A stretch of DNA of 64,000 nt from Bog-793 sp963785415 (lineage in GTDB: Bacteria > Actinomycetota > Acidimicrobiia > Acidimicrobiales > Bog-793): the NCBI GenBank assembly GCA_963785415.1, contig CAWAVB010000001.1, positions 1-64,000 on the forward strand, written 5' to 3'. The translations under genes and the position numbers were made by a program. Below, one piece after another: positions 1-8,332 of this stretch. How positions within the stretch are numbered: the first letter of the stretch is position 1; every line of letters begins with the position of its first letter. The notes beneath the pieces were generated by a model. It searched no databases. It saw nothing but the letters and a program-made list of their open reading frames with translations, and was not told where the DNA came from.

Positions 1-1238
1 AGCTCCGCCGTCTTGCCCACCTCCTTCACCTGTTCGATGTTGCCGGCAATCACGCGCATGCGAGCCTTGGCGAGGCTGTCAGGGCTCATGTAGCGGCGAG
101 CCACGGCCCACTCGTCGTGCTGTTCGGCGAGGACGGCTCCGACGAGGCGGATGCACGCGGCCCGGTTCGGGAAGATGCCCACGACGTCGGTCCTCCTGCG
201 GAGCTCTTTGTTGAGACGCTCCTGGGGGTTGTTGCTCCAGATCTGCTTCCAGTGCTCGGAGGGGAACGAGGAGAAGGCCAGCAGGTCTGCCTCGGCGTCG
301 ACGAGGAACTCGGCGGTGACGGGGAACTGGCCCTCGAGCTGGTCGATGACCCGGTCGAACTGTGCTTTGACCTGGGTGGCGTCAGCCTGGGCGAAGATCG
401 TCCGCACGAGGGTGGCGACCATCGCCTGGGCGGTCTTTGGTACTCGGGTGAGCAGATTGCGCATGGCATGGGTCCGGCACCGTTGCCAGGACGCACCGGT
501 CAGCACGGCGCCGATCGCGTTCTTCAGCCCCTCGTGGGAATCGGAGACGACAAGGGCCACCCCGGAAAGGCCGCGGGCGACGAGGCCTCGCAAGAACGCC
601 GTCCAGCCCGCTCCGTCCTCGGCACTTATGACGTCCACGCCGAGGATCTCCCGGTGGCCGTCGGCGTTCACGCCCGTGGCCACGACGGTCGCCAACGAGA
701 CGACGCGTCCGCCCTCGCGCACCTTGTGGAACAAGGCGTCCAACCAGAGATAGGTATAGGGCCCCTCGTCCAGGGGACGGTTGCGGAACTCGCCGACCTT
801 TGAGTCGAGGTGCTTGGCGAGCTCGGAGACCTGGGACTTGGACATGCCGTCGATGCCCATCGATCTCACGAGGTCGTCGACTCTTCTCGTGGAGACGCCT
901 TCGACATAGGCCTGGCAGATCACCGAGACGAGGGCCTGCTCGGCTCGCCGGCGTGGCTCCAACAGGCTCGGCAGATAGGAGCCTTGGCGAAGCTTTGGGA
1001 TGTCGAGGCTGATCGTGCCGGCCCGTGTGTCCCAGCGCCGTGCCCGATGCCCGTTGCGACTGTTTCGGCGATCGTCGGACCTCTCGTTGTAGCCGGCGTT
1101 GCAGATGACATCGACGTCCGCGTCCATGAGCAGCTCAGCTGCCATCTTCACCATCTCTCCGAGCAGGTCGGAACCAGCTGGGCTCTCCAGGTACTTGCGC
1201 AGCAGCTCTGCCGCGCCCATGTTGTTGTTGACGGTCAC
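1..1238 (-). CDS. IS256 (Mutator) family transposase, 3' end cut by window edge
   Basis: The minus strand carries one open frame from a GTG at 1238 to the window start, about 412 codons, so only the last few residues of a normal 400-420 aa IS256 transposase should be missing. The DDE chemistry is visible: Asp in LWLDA, Asp in VVSDSHEGL, a C-x2-H motif in RCRTH, and Glu in NNPQERLNKE followed by the family-typical RRTDVVGIFPN. It should act as a cut-or-copy transposase on the element ends. The start is supported by a GAAGGAG stretch just upstream; an ATG closer to it hits a stop at once. No frameshift is visible, so the copy looks recent and possibly active. I am confident of the family; the exact IS cannot be named. 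Confidence 0.93.
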   Translation of the reverse strand, partial: MTVNNNMGAAELLRKYLESPAGSDLLGEMVKMAAELLMDADVDVICNAGYNERSDDRRNSRNGHRARRWDTRAGTISLDIPKLRQGSYLPSLLEPRRRAEQALVSVICQAYVEGVSTRRVDDLVRSMGIDGMSKSQVSELAKHLDSKVGEFRNRPLDEGPYTYLWLDALFHKVREGGRVVSLATVVATGVNADGHREILGVDVISAEDGAGWTAFLRGLVARGLSGVALVVSDSHEGLKNAIGAVLTGASWQRCRTHAMRNLLTRVPKTAQAMVATLVRTIFAQADATQVKAQFDRVIDQLEGQFPVTAEFLVDAEADLLAFSSFPSEHWKQIWSNNPQERLNKELRRRTDVVGIFPNRAACIRLVGAVLAEQHDEWAVARRYMSPDSLAKARMRVIAGNIEQVKEVGKTAE

Positions 1239-1375
1239 CGCATCTTCTCCTTCGTGAACTTGTCGTTCTTGAAGGTTGGTGCGGTGGCTGTCGCGTCTGG
1301 GGGATGCTCGACGCGAAGCAGTGCTCAGCGCGAGTTGGTCACCTCGGGCTTGTACACCACTTTGGCGGACTCAAC
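1..1375 (-). mobile_element. IS256-type insertion sequence, one end in window
   Basis: The transposase plus about 130 bases of its 5' flank form one end of an insertion sequence. The likely outer end is near 1350-1375, where the minus strand reads GAGTCCGCCAAAGTGGTGTA, which looks like a Mutator-type terminal inverted repeat. The partner repeat lies outside the window, so the boundary and any target duplication cannot be confirmed. Confidence 0.6.
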
Positions 1376-1466
1376 TACCGCCCGCCACTAGGGAGGCGCG
1401 AGAAGCGCCTCAGGGACGGCACACGGGCGCCCACGTTCGCCCACTGGTCGGCGTAGGTCGCGCGAC

Positions 1467-1616
1467 ATGCTGACAGTCCGGCTGTCTGGCGAGCTGGGCA
1501 GCGAGCTGGCCTACCTGTCGACCCAGCCGGCCCCCGCCGGCACGGCCGGGGGCTTCTCGCGCATAGACGGCGACTCGGCACATGACGTCTCCTCGCTCGC
1601 GCGGTGTCGTTGGTGA
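1467..1616 (+). pseudogene. Possible ribbon-helix-helix antitoxin remnant
   Basis: A 49-codon frame opens with MLTVRLSGELGSELAYL, which resembles the first strand and helix of CopG/RelB-type ribbon-helix-helix antitoxins. It then turns into low-complexity sequence with no second helix. It lies about 90 bases from the proposed IS end. I read it as a decayed antitoxin start, but the similarity is short and chance is possible. No toxin partner is visible. Confidence 0.25.
1530..1553. terminator. G+C-rich hairpin between IS element and HAD gene
   Basis: A 7-bp stem (GCCCCCG with CGGGGGC) and a 10-base loop lie in the gap downstream of the HAD gene, which ends at 1793 reading left. There is no T tract, as is common in high-G+C actinobacteria. 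It could end HAD transcription, though it is 240 bases away. Apart from this hairpin and the antitoxin-like fragment, I see nothing in 1376-1792. Confidence 0.3.
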
Positions 1617-1792
1617 GGAGACCTCTGCACGAACGAGAAAGCAAGGCGAAACCGGTAGTCGGCTGATGAGCGAGGTCCGTCGATCCGGCGCGGGACGCCG
1701 GAGTTCGGGGATGGGCGTTCGGAACTGAGAATCTGGGCAGCCCTGCGAATCGCGTCGGCAATCAGCTTGAGCGATCGATCAAGACCACCGAC

Positions 1793-2413
1793 TCATTCTG
1801 TTGTTGCGCCGAGAGCTCCAAGCTCGACCAGCTCGGCCCGCAGCTGGTCGGGGTCGCTGAACCGTATCGTCTTGAATCCGAGTTCCCGAGCCGCTTCTAC
1901 GTGACGGTCCGTGTCGTCGATGAACAGCGTTCTCTCCGGCTGCAGGTCGAATCGTCGACAGAGCAGTTCGAAGATGGCCGGGTCCGGCTTGGTGACGCCG
2001 ACCTCGCCGGATACGAGCACACCATCGAACCATTCGATGAACGCAAAGCGCTCGCGGGCGACGGGGAACTTCTCTGCGGGCCAGTTTGTGAGGATGTAGA
2101 GCGGCACCCGTTTCTCGCGCAACTCGGTGAGTACCTCTACCGATCCAGATATCTGGCCACCCCAGAACTCTGCGAAGCGCCGATCCCATGCCCTGATCAG
2201 CTCGGCATGCTCAGGGTAGGCCAAGACGAGTTCGGCGACGCCCTCTGCCATTGGCCTTCCGCGATCATGATGCTCCTGCCACTCCGGGGTGCAGATTGTG
2301 GCAAGGAACTCGTCGACAGCTTCCTCCGATGGGAGCAACTGCCGATACAGGTAGCGGTAGTCCACATCGACGAGCACACCGCCGAGGTCGAATACGACCG
2401 CGCCGATCTCCAT
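1793..2413 (-). CDS. HAD-family hydrolase (subfamily IA, YihX-like)
   Basis: This 206-aa protein is probably a soluble phosphatase acting on small phosphorylated metabolites. All HAD motifs are present: FDLGGVLVD near residue 8 with the nucleophilic Asp, ILTN (motif II), the Lys of VTKPDPAIF (motif III) and FIDDTDRHV (motif IV acidic pair). Length and a helical cap between motifs I and II fit subfamily IA. The frame stays open to 2680, but the conserved fold begins five residues after the ATG at 2413. An alternative ATG at 2431 has an AGG directly before it. Substrate cannot be predicted. It stands alone, with no operon partner. Confidence 0.85.
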   Translation of the reverse strand: MEIGAVVFDLGGVLVDVDYRYLYRQLLPSEEAVDEFLATICTPEWQEHHDRGRPMAEGVAELVLAYPEHAELIRAWDRRFAEFWGGQISGSVEVLTELREKRVPLYILTNWPAEKFPVARERFAFIEWFDGVLVSGEVGVTKPDPAIFELLCRRFDLQPERTLFIDDTDRHVEAARELGFKTIRFSDPDQLRAELVELGALGATTE

Positions 2414-2839
2414 CAGTGACGAGTTTCGCATCCTGCGTCGCGACATGCCCCGAGCCTTGGCAGGATCTCCCGCCGGAACAGTTCGGGGTCGTGAACGTGC
2501 CGGGACCGGCCTTGTCCCAGTCAGAGAAGTGCCCGCGGGCCCCGGGACGTCCTGTCGGGAATTGAGAGGCCGACTGCTCTCGGACGACGGCACCGACTTG
2601 GCCACATCCGTGAATCGCATCCCTACTCTGTCCCCACTTTGCAGACGCGGGCTGTCAGAAGGAAGTACCAGCCCCGGCATCCGAATCAGTAGATTGCGAG
2701 CTAGATCACCAACTGAGAAGACTCGGTGTCACCAGGCCCGAGGCGATGGACCCTTCGGATGGGGCTCATAAACCGACGACTCCAGCGATGCCGAGCGTCG
2801 GGATGGCGCTCGGCCTGATGCTCCGGCGGTTCGGCTCGT
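2414..2839. other. Gap with no recognised gene
   Basis: This stretch separates the HAD start from the end of the GGDEF-EAL gene. The HAD frame remains open through part of it but reads as low-complexity Arg/Pro/Ser sequence with no family likeness. The HAD promoter should lie here; I see no clear -35/-10 pair. Confidence 0.4.
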
Positions 2840-4738
2840 TCAGGCGACAGCTACCTTGGGCGGCGTCGACTGACGTCCGCGGTGAACTGATCGGCCACGC
2901 CTGAGCTCGGCGACGGTTTCCGCCGGAAGCGGATGGGCGAAGAGAAAGCCCTGGGCCACGTCACAGCCGAGCGAGGCCAGTTCGTCCAGCTGTTCGTTGG
3001 TTTCGATGCCTTCGGCCACCACCGACATCTCTAGTGCGTGGGCCATCGCGATGACGGCGGCGACGATCTGGCGATCACGGGCACTGCGTCCGAGGTGCTC
3101 GACGAAGCTGCGGTCGATCTTCAAGATGTCGACCTGGAGATGCTGAAGGCGCAGGAGGGTCGAGTACCCGGTGCCGAAGTCGTCGAGGGCGAGGCGAACA
3201 CCGAGAGCCGACAGCGCGGGGAGCATCGCTTCGACGTCGCTGTCGTCGGCTATCCAGCTGGTCTCGGTAATCTCCAGGCACAGCCGTGACGGGTCGAGGC
3301 CATGCTCGGCGATCACTTTGGCGACGTGATCGGGGAAGGCCGGATCGTCGAGCTCCAGGCCCGAGATGTTCACCGCCATGGTGAAGTCGTCCGGCCAGCC
3401 GCCTTCTCCCAGCCATGTGGCGAGTTGGCGACAGGCTTCGTCGAGCACGAAGTCGTCGACCCTCCCGATGAGCTCGAGTTCCTCGGCGAGAGGGATGAAC
3501 TCCACCGGGGACACGATTCCCCGCGTCGGGTGGCGCCAGCGGACCAGTGCTTCTACGCCGCACAGGGAGCCGTTCTTGATGGAGAACACCGGCTGGTACA
3601 GGAGGAACAGCTCCGAGGCGTCGAGGGCGTGTCGGAGCTCGTTCTCGAGCAGGTGATTGGTGGCCACTTCGGCGGGGTGTGAAGGGGTGAAGACCCGGAA
3701 GCAGTTCTTTCCCGCCTCCTTGGCCCGGTACATGGCGATATCGGCGTCCTCCAGGAGTTCGCCGGACCCCGTGGTCGGATCACTGGTGACGACGACCCCG
3801 ACGCTGGCGGTCACCGTGAGGTCGAGGCCGTGCTTGGTGATGGGCTGGCCGATCGCTCTCACGACCCGCTCGCCGAACAGGCGAGGGTCGTCGCTGTCGC
3901 GCAAGGTGCAGAACACCACGAACTCATCGCCGCCGAAGCAGGCGACCGTGTCGGCCCTCCGCATAGCGTGCGAGAGCCTCCGGGCGACCTCGACGAGCAC
4001 CTTGTCGCCGGCCTCATGTCCCACGGCGTCGTTGATCGCCTTGAAGTCGTCGAGGTCGATGAGCAGGAGGGCGATGCGACCGGGGCGGCGCTCCAGGGCC
4101 AGGAGAGCCTGGGAGAGCCGGTCTTGAAGCGCGGTCCGGTTGGCCAAGCCCGTCACCGGGTCGTGCAGCGCCTGGTAGGTGAGGGCCTGCTCCGCCTCGA
4201 CCTGGGCGGTTACGTCCCGCGACATGCCAAAGGTGCCGATGATGGTGCCGTCGTCGTCTCGAAGGGCAAGCTTGCTGGACTGCACCCAGGCGTCCGGACG
4301 GTCGCGGAAGGTCTCGCGCTCGATCTTTCCGAGGATCGGTTCGCCGGTTCGGATGATGCGTTGCTCGTCCTCGAAGGCGGCAATGGCGTGGGGCTCGCTG
4401 AAGATATCGAAGTCCGTCTTGCCGAGGAGATCTGACTCGGACAACCCCGGGGCGTCGTCGAGCATGTACCCGTGGCTCAAAAGCAGGAAACGACTGTCGA
4501 GATCTTTGAAGTAGACGCGCTCGCTGGAATTGTCGAGCAGGTTGTGCATGCACAGACGCACGAGTTCTTCTCGCGAATCGTTCTCACCTCGCAGAGGGGT
4601 ATCTGACTTGGCCGGTTCGGTCCGTGCACCGTACCCGTCGGAGGGAGGTTTTGACGGCGGAGCGACTCGTTTGCCTGGGCGCGGGAGATGAGTCTGGTCC
4701 GATCGGCCGCGACGAACTGAGGGTCGAGATGAGGTCAC
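2840..4738 (-). CDS. PAS-GGDEF-EAL protein (c-di-GMP cyclase/phosphodiesterase)
   Basis: This 632-aa protein has an unstructured N-terminus (1-55), one PAS domain (about 60-185, ending in a PAC-like GTFGMSRDVT), a GGDEF domain (about 186-345) and an EAL domain (about 360-610). The GGDEF motif is intact at 269-273. It is preceded by the RRAD inhibitory site five residues upstream, so feedback by c-di-GMP is possible. The EAL domain keeps EAL (396-398), DDFGTGYS (519-526) and EGIE (576-579), so both activities could be real. No transmembrane segment is visible, so the PAS domain would sense an intracellular signal. The GTG start follows TACTCT by six bases, which fits leaderless transcription. 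Confidence 0.95.
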   Translation of the reverse strand: MTSSRPSVRRGRSDQTHLPRPGKRVAPPSKPPSDGYGARTEPAKSDTPLRGENDSREELVRLCMHNLLDNSSERVYFKDLDSRFLLLSHGYMLDDAPGLSESDLLGKTDFDIFSEPHAIAAFEDEQRIIRTGEPILGKIERETFRDRPDAWVQSSKLALRDDDGTIIGTFGMSRDVTAQVEAEQALTYQALHDPVTGLANRTALQDRLSQALLALERRPGRIALLLIDLDDFKAINDAVGHEAGDKVLVEVARRLSHAMRRADTVACFGGDEFVVFCTLRDSDDPRLFGERVVRAIGQPITKHGLDLTVTASVGVVVTSDPTTGSGELLEDADIAMYRAKEAGKNCFRVFTPSHPAEVATNHLLENELRHALDASELFLLYQPVFSIKNGSLCGVEALVRWRHPTRGIVSPVEFIPLAEELELIGRVDDFVLDEACRQLATWLGEGGWPDDFTMAVNISGLELDDPAFPDHVAKVIAEHGLDPSRLCLEITETSWIADDSDVEAMLPALSALGVRLALDDFGTGYSTLLRLQHLQVDILKIDRSFVEHLGRSARDRQIVAAVIAMAHALEMSVVAEGIETNEQLDELASLGCDVAQGFLFAHPLPAETVAELRRGRSVHRGRQSTPPKVAVA

Positions 4739-4923
4739 GCAATGAGAGTAATTGTGGCTGTCAATAGAGCCCTGATCTTCGGCACGGATTGATCAGCAGA
4801 AATGACAAAGATAGGTCATGGTTCGCGAGCCGAAACGGCTGATTCTCGGCCGAGACGGGGAGAAGGCCGTGGTTCAGTGACTGGCAGTCAAGAGATTCGG
4901 GGTTCAAAGCTCAGCCGTGCAGA

Positions 4924-4950
4924 AGGCACCAGCCTGTGAGGCCGGTGCCT
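4924..4950. repeat. Strong inverted repeat in scarred intergenic region
   Basis: AGGCACC pairs perfectly with GGTGCCT, with a further 3-bp inner stem across one mismatch and a 5-base loop. It lies upstream of the tRNA-like remnant, in a 775-base gap holding mobile-element debris. It may be the terminator of a lost gene or part of an old attachment region. An imperfect direct repeat of GGACACGA follows within 25 bases. Confidence 0.4.
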
Positions 4951-5056
4951 CAGGGTGGACACGAGGTTGGACACGAACCTTGTCGTTCCCAGCGGACGGA
5001 GGGGCACGGAGTAGATCGAGACGACCAACAATCCCTAATCAGGGCCTCGCGGCACA

Positions 5057-5144
5057 TCTGGGGGAACTGGGCAGACGCCACCGGTCAACTTGAGGGGCTG
5101 GTGCCCGCAGGGGCGTAGGGGTTCAAGTCCCCTCTCCGACACCA
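5057..5144 (+). pseudogene. Decayed tRNA-Leu-like sequence (GAG-type)
   Basis: The 3' half reads like tRNA-Leu: an anticodon region around CTTGAGG, the long variable-arm sequence GTGCCCGCA, a T arm with loop GTTCAAGT flanked by GGGG and CCCC, then an acceptor strand ending ACACCA. The D-arm part (GGGGAACTGG, GCAGACG) is also recognisable. The 5' acceptor strand does not pair with the 3' one, and the anticodon loop is too long. I conclude it is a pseudo-tRNA, most likely a scar of integration into a tRNA-Leu gene. The left boundary is approximate. Confidence 0.55.
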
Positions 5145-5180
5145 ACCCCACGCTTCAAGGGACGATCCCGAACTCTGGCG

Positions 5181-5335
5181 GTCACGAGCAACCTCCCCTT
5201 GGAGTCCTGGACAAGGTCTTGAACTCCGAGCGTGTCATCGGGGCCACCCTCGATCGGCTCACCCACCGCTGCCGGATCGCTGAGACCAAGGGCCAGAGCT
5301 ACCGACTCCGGGACGCCAAGGCCCGGTCACGATAG
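5181..5335 (+). pseudogene. IstB-like ATPase C-terminal fragment (IS21 relic)
   Basis: Translation starts like the IstB segment VTSNLPLESW, then needs a frame change to continue as SERVIGATLDRLTHRC, AETKGQSYRLRD and a TAG at 5335. This order is the signature C-terminus of IstB, the ATP-binding helper protein of IS21-type elements. The N-terminal ATPase and the IstA transposase gene are absent. With the tRNA-like remnant just upstream, it marks a decayed insertion. The match is by motif reading only, but the combination is distinctive. Confidence 0.7.
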
Positions 5336-5513
5336 GCCAGGCGGGGAACCGTCAGGAGTCCGTGACGGCGTGCCCAACCAGCCCACCGGGACCGTGGCCC
5401 AGGCACCAGCTAGCAAGTAACTTCTGACCATCCCGCCACCGTTTTCGACCGGTAGGCGCTATTGGATTGGGCCGGTGTTTACAGGGCCCTAAGGCACGAT
5501 GCAGAGGTAATCG

Positions 5514-6344
5514 GTGGCCGGTATCAAGGTCGTGACCGACAGCATGAGCGACATCCCGAGTGATCTCCTCGTTGCTTTCAACATCGACGTGGTACCACTC
5601 GACGTTCGACTCGGTGCCGAGGATCTCACCAGGGCCACCCCAGAGGAGTTCTGGCGCCGCGTGCGTGCCACCGGCGCCATCGCCAAGACGGCGGCACCCT
5701 CTCCCGGCGCGTTTAAGCAAGCCTTCATTCGTGCTCGCGACGAGGGCTTTGACGGGGTCTGCTGCGTGACGCTCTCGTCTTCGCTGTCCGCCACTTTTCA
5801 GGCAGCGTGCTCGGGAGCAAACGAAGCAAAGGGAGACATCCCGGTTCGCGTCATCGATTCGCGCTTTGGGACGATGGGCGAGGGGTTATTGGCGTTGGAC
5901 GCCGCAGAGAGAGCGCGCGGGATTAACAACCTCGATGCGCTCTCTGACGCGGTGAGCGCCGAGATTGCGCGCCTTCAGGCTTTCGGGAGAGTGGATAGTC
6001 TCGAATACCTCCGCCGAGGTGGCCGCATCGGCTCCGCGCAGGCCCTTTTGGGCTCGTTGCTCTCGATCAAACCGATCGTCGAATTGAGGAACGGCGTCAT
6101 CGAAGGTGAGTCGCGTCAACGCACGCGCGCGAAATCCCTCCGCTACCTCGCGGACAGAGTGGCTGCTGCGCTTCCCATCCGGAGACTCGCCATCACCCAC
6201 GCCGATGCAGAAGACGTCGACGCCTTCCTCGCTCTGCTAGAGCCCATCTTCCCCACGGAGAAGACCATCACCGCCTACATGGGTCCAGTTGCCGGCGCGC
6301 ATCTTGGGCCGGGGACGATCGCCGTGTCCCTCCAGCGGGGATGA
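5514..6344 (+). CDS. DegV family fatty-acid-binding protein
   Basis: This 276-aa protein matches DegV/FakB proteins, which hold a fatty acid and present it to a FakA-type kinase for phosphorylation. The N-terminal VVTDSMSDIP, the central SLEYLRRGGRIG followed by LLSIKPIVEL, and the C-terminal GPVAGAHLGPG are family hallmarks, and the length is standard. The GTG start is backed by AGAGG seven bases upstream. It stands alone between two tRNA-Leu-like remnants. No kinase partner is in the window, so its donor or recipient is unknown. Codon use does not look unlike its neighbours. Confidence 0.93.
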   Translation: MAGIKVVTDSMSDIPSDLLVAFNIDVVPLDVRLGAEDLTRATPEEFWRRVRATGAIAKTAAPSPGAFKQAFIRARDEGFDGVCCVTLSSSLSATFQAACSGANEAKGDIPVRVIDSRFGTMGEGLLALDAAERARGINNLDALSDAVSAEIARLQAFGRVDSLEYLRRGGRIGSAQALLGSLLSIKPIVELRNGVIEGESRQRTRAKSLRYLADRVAAALPIRRLAITHADAEDVDAFLALLEPIFPTEKTITAYMGPVAGAHLGPGTIAVSLQRG

Positions 6345-6434
6345 ATTCGTCCACCCTGCCCTGGCCACCGGCGGGTCGCGCCGTCGCGTCCCGCTCTACT
6401 GTGGACTTCGGACGACGTAGACGGATCTGGGCGG

Positions 6435-6490
6435 CTTGAGGGACTGGTGCCCGCAACGACACAGGAAGTCAAGTCCCTGTTGTGGCACCC
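6435..6490 (+). pseudogene. Second tRNA-Leu-like 3' half
   Basis: These 56 bases align without gaps to 5089-5144 at about 40 positions by hand count, including CTTGAGGG, CTGGTGCCCGCA and TCAAGTCCC. The T loop is altered, the acceptor strand is lost and the CCA is degraded, so this cannot be a working tRNA. The pair brackets the degV gene. A duplicated end of an integrated element is the simplest reading. Confidence 0.5.
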
Positions 6491-6555
6491 GGGTGATGAG
6501 GTACGCGCGGCGACGAGTGCCGCACGGGATCTGCCGCGTTGAATAGGAGAAGCCG

Positions 6556-7158
6556 ATGGATTCGCAGGACTGGGACCAGCGATACGACCAAGCCGATCTC
6601 GTGTGGTCGGAGGGTCCCAACCGATTCGTCGAGGAGATCGCCCGCGAACTACCAGCCGGACGGGCGCTCGATCTCGCCTGCGGAGAAGGACGTAACGCCA
6701 TCTGGCTTGCCCGACAAGGATGGACGGTCACCGGAGTTGATTTTTCCGCCGTCGCGATCGAGAAAGCGCGACGACTGGGCGAATCGGCCGGCGTCGCCGT
6801 CGAATGGCGGTGCGCCGACGTCGTCACGTTCAAACCCCAGGCCGCGTATGTTGACTTCGTCCTCCTTTCCTATTTGCAACTTCCCGCCCGCGAGATGGCC
6901 GAGGTGGTGGCGAGCGGATGCAGAGCGCTCGCCCCGGGGGGATCCCTCCTCGTGGTCGGCCACGCCCGGGCGAACCTGACCGATGGGACCGGTGGGCCGC
7001 AGGACCCCGACGTCCTCTACGAACCTGACGACGTCGGGAACTGGTTGCGCGACGTCGAGGTGCTTCGCGCCGAGCACGTCATCCGGACGCTCGACACGGA
7101 AACCGGCCTTCGTCAGGCGATTGACACCCTGGTGTTCGCCCGCAGGAAAGGTGAATGA
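6556..7158 (+). CDS. Class I SAM-dependent methyltransferase (TehB/thiopurine-like)
   Basis: This 200-aa soluble enzyme has the SAM-binding motif ALDLACGEGRNAIWLA (about 37-52), an acidic end to strand 2 (VTGVDFS) and a motif III-like ALAPGGSLLVVG. An N-terminal WDQRYDQADLVWSEGPN resembles small-molecule methyltransferases of the TehB/thiopurine type, which may detoxify metalloids or thiols. The acceptor cannot be deduced. A clear AGGAG lies ahead of the ATG. It appears monocistronic; the next gene reads toward it from the right. Confidence 0.88.
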   Translation: MDSQDWDQRYDQADLVWSEGPNRFVEEIARELPAGRALDLACGEGRNAIWLARQGWTVTGVDFSAVAIEKARRLGESAGVAVEWRCADVVTFKPQAAYVDFVLLSYLQLPAREMAEVVASGCRALAPGGSLLVVGHARANLTDGTGGPQDPDVLYEPDDVGNWLRDVEVLRAEHVIRTLDTETGLRQAIDTLVFARRKGE

Positions 7159-7304
7159 CGCGGCGTCCTCCGGTGCCTCCCCGGGACTGCAGTTCGTCGC
7201 GTGTCTTCGCCGGAAAGGCTCGTCGGCGGGCTCGACTCGTTCCATGTCCGGGCTAGCGGGTCAAGCTCCAACGGCACTGTGCGGCCGTGGCGAAGCGGGC
7301 GAAC

Positions 7305-8291
7305 TCACCAGCGATGGTGGACCTCGGGAGCGATGCGCTCCCGGTAGATCTCTGCGAGTCGCTCGAGGGTAGTTGCATCGAGCGGCCCGAGGTCGCCTGC
7401 CGCGGCGTTCTGCCGCGCCTGGTTGGGGTTCTTCGCGCCAGGGATCACGGTCGAGACTGCTGGGTCCGACAGGCAGAAGCGCAGGGCGAACGTGGCCATC
7501 GACTGACCGGGCGGCACAAGCGCGCGCAGCTCTTCAACGGCGGCGAGGCCGGTCCGCAGGTCGACGCCCGCGAACGTCTCGCCGACGTCGAACGCCTCGC
7601 CGTGCCGGTTGTAGTTCCGGTGATCGTTCGCCGCGAACTTCGTATCGGGCGTCATCTTGCCAGTCAGCAATCCCGAGGCGAGCGGCACGCGGACGATCAC
7701 CCCAACGCCGGTGTCCCGTGCGGCGGCGAGGAACCTCGCGGCCGGGCGCTGGCGGAAGATGTTGTAGATGATCTGCACCGTCGCCACACCGGGGTAGTCG
7801 AGCGCCTTCAGGGCTTCCTCCACCCTCTCGACGCTGACCCCGTAATGGGCGATCGCACCTTGCGTCACGAGGTCGTCGAGGGCGGCGAACACCTCGGGGT
7901 GGTAGTAGAGGTCGGTCGGGGGGCAGTGCAGCTGGACGAGATCCAGGGTCTCGGTTTCCAGGTTCTCCCGGCTCCGGTCGATCCAGGCGACGAGATTCTC
8001 CGGTCGGTAGTGCTCGACGCGCTGCTCGGGTGCACGACGCCCGGCCTTCGTGGCGACGAAGATCGGCTCGGAGAGCTCCCTGCGCAACTCGGCCAGCAGG
8101 CGCTCGCTGCGTCCGTCTCCGTAGACGTCGGCCGTGTCGAAGAAGTTCACGCCCGCGGCGACCGCTTCCCGCAGTGCCGCCCGCGAGGTGTCGTCGTCGG
8201 TCTCCCCCCAGTCCGCGCCGATCGCCCAGCCGCCGAAACCGATGACGCTCGCGTCCCACTCGGTCTTGCCCAGCCGACGTTTCTCCATCAA
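7305..8291 (-). CDS. Aldo/keto reductase
   Basis: This 328-aa NADPH-dependent TIM-barrel oxidoreductase keeps the AKR tetrad: Asp52 and Tyr57 (FFDTADVYGDGRSE), Lys82 (ATKAG) and His122 (VQLHCPP). The N-terminal KRRLGKTEWDASVIGFGGWAIG and the C-terminal TVIPGAKNPNQARQN, which grips the cofactor phosphate, are typical. It should reduce carbonyls of sugar or aldehyde substrates, but specificity is open. Two ATGs sit side by side at 8291 and 8288. It is divergent from yjbQ; only 41 bases separate the starts, so the two promoters must overlap. Confidence 0.94.
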   Translation of the reverse strand: MMEKRRLGKTEWDASVIGFGGWAIGADWGETDDDTSRAALREAVAAGVNFFDTADVYGDGRSERLLAELRRELSEPIFVATKAGRRAPEQRVEHYRPENLVAWIDRSRENLETETLDLVQLHCPPTDLYYHPEVFAALDDLVTQGAIAHYGVSVERVEEALKALDYPGVATVQIIYNIFRQRPAARFLAAARDTGVGVIVRVPLASGLLTGKMTPDTKFAANDHRNYNRHGEAFDVGETFAGVDLRTGLAAVEELRALVPPGQSMATFALRFCLSDPAVSTVIPGAKNPNQARQNAAAGDLGPLDATTLERLAEIYRERIAPEVHHRW

Positions 8292-8332
8292 CCGAACGTT
8301 AGGCGCTCCGCAAAGGGGTACAAGATATCGGC

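Noticed and set aside
117..803. Long plus-strand frames across 117-1391
   Set aside because: They lie opposite the IS256 transposase and read as low-complexity; the minus strand has DDE motifs and typical family blocks.
4861..4930. A third tRNA-like patch around GGGGTTCAAAGC
   Set aside because: A T-loop-like string is present, but no anticodon arm or acceptor stem can be formed.
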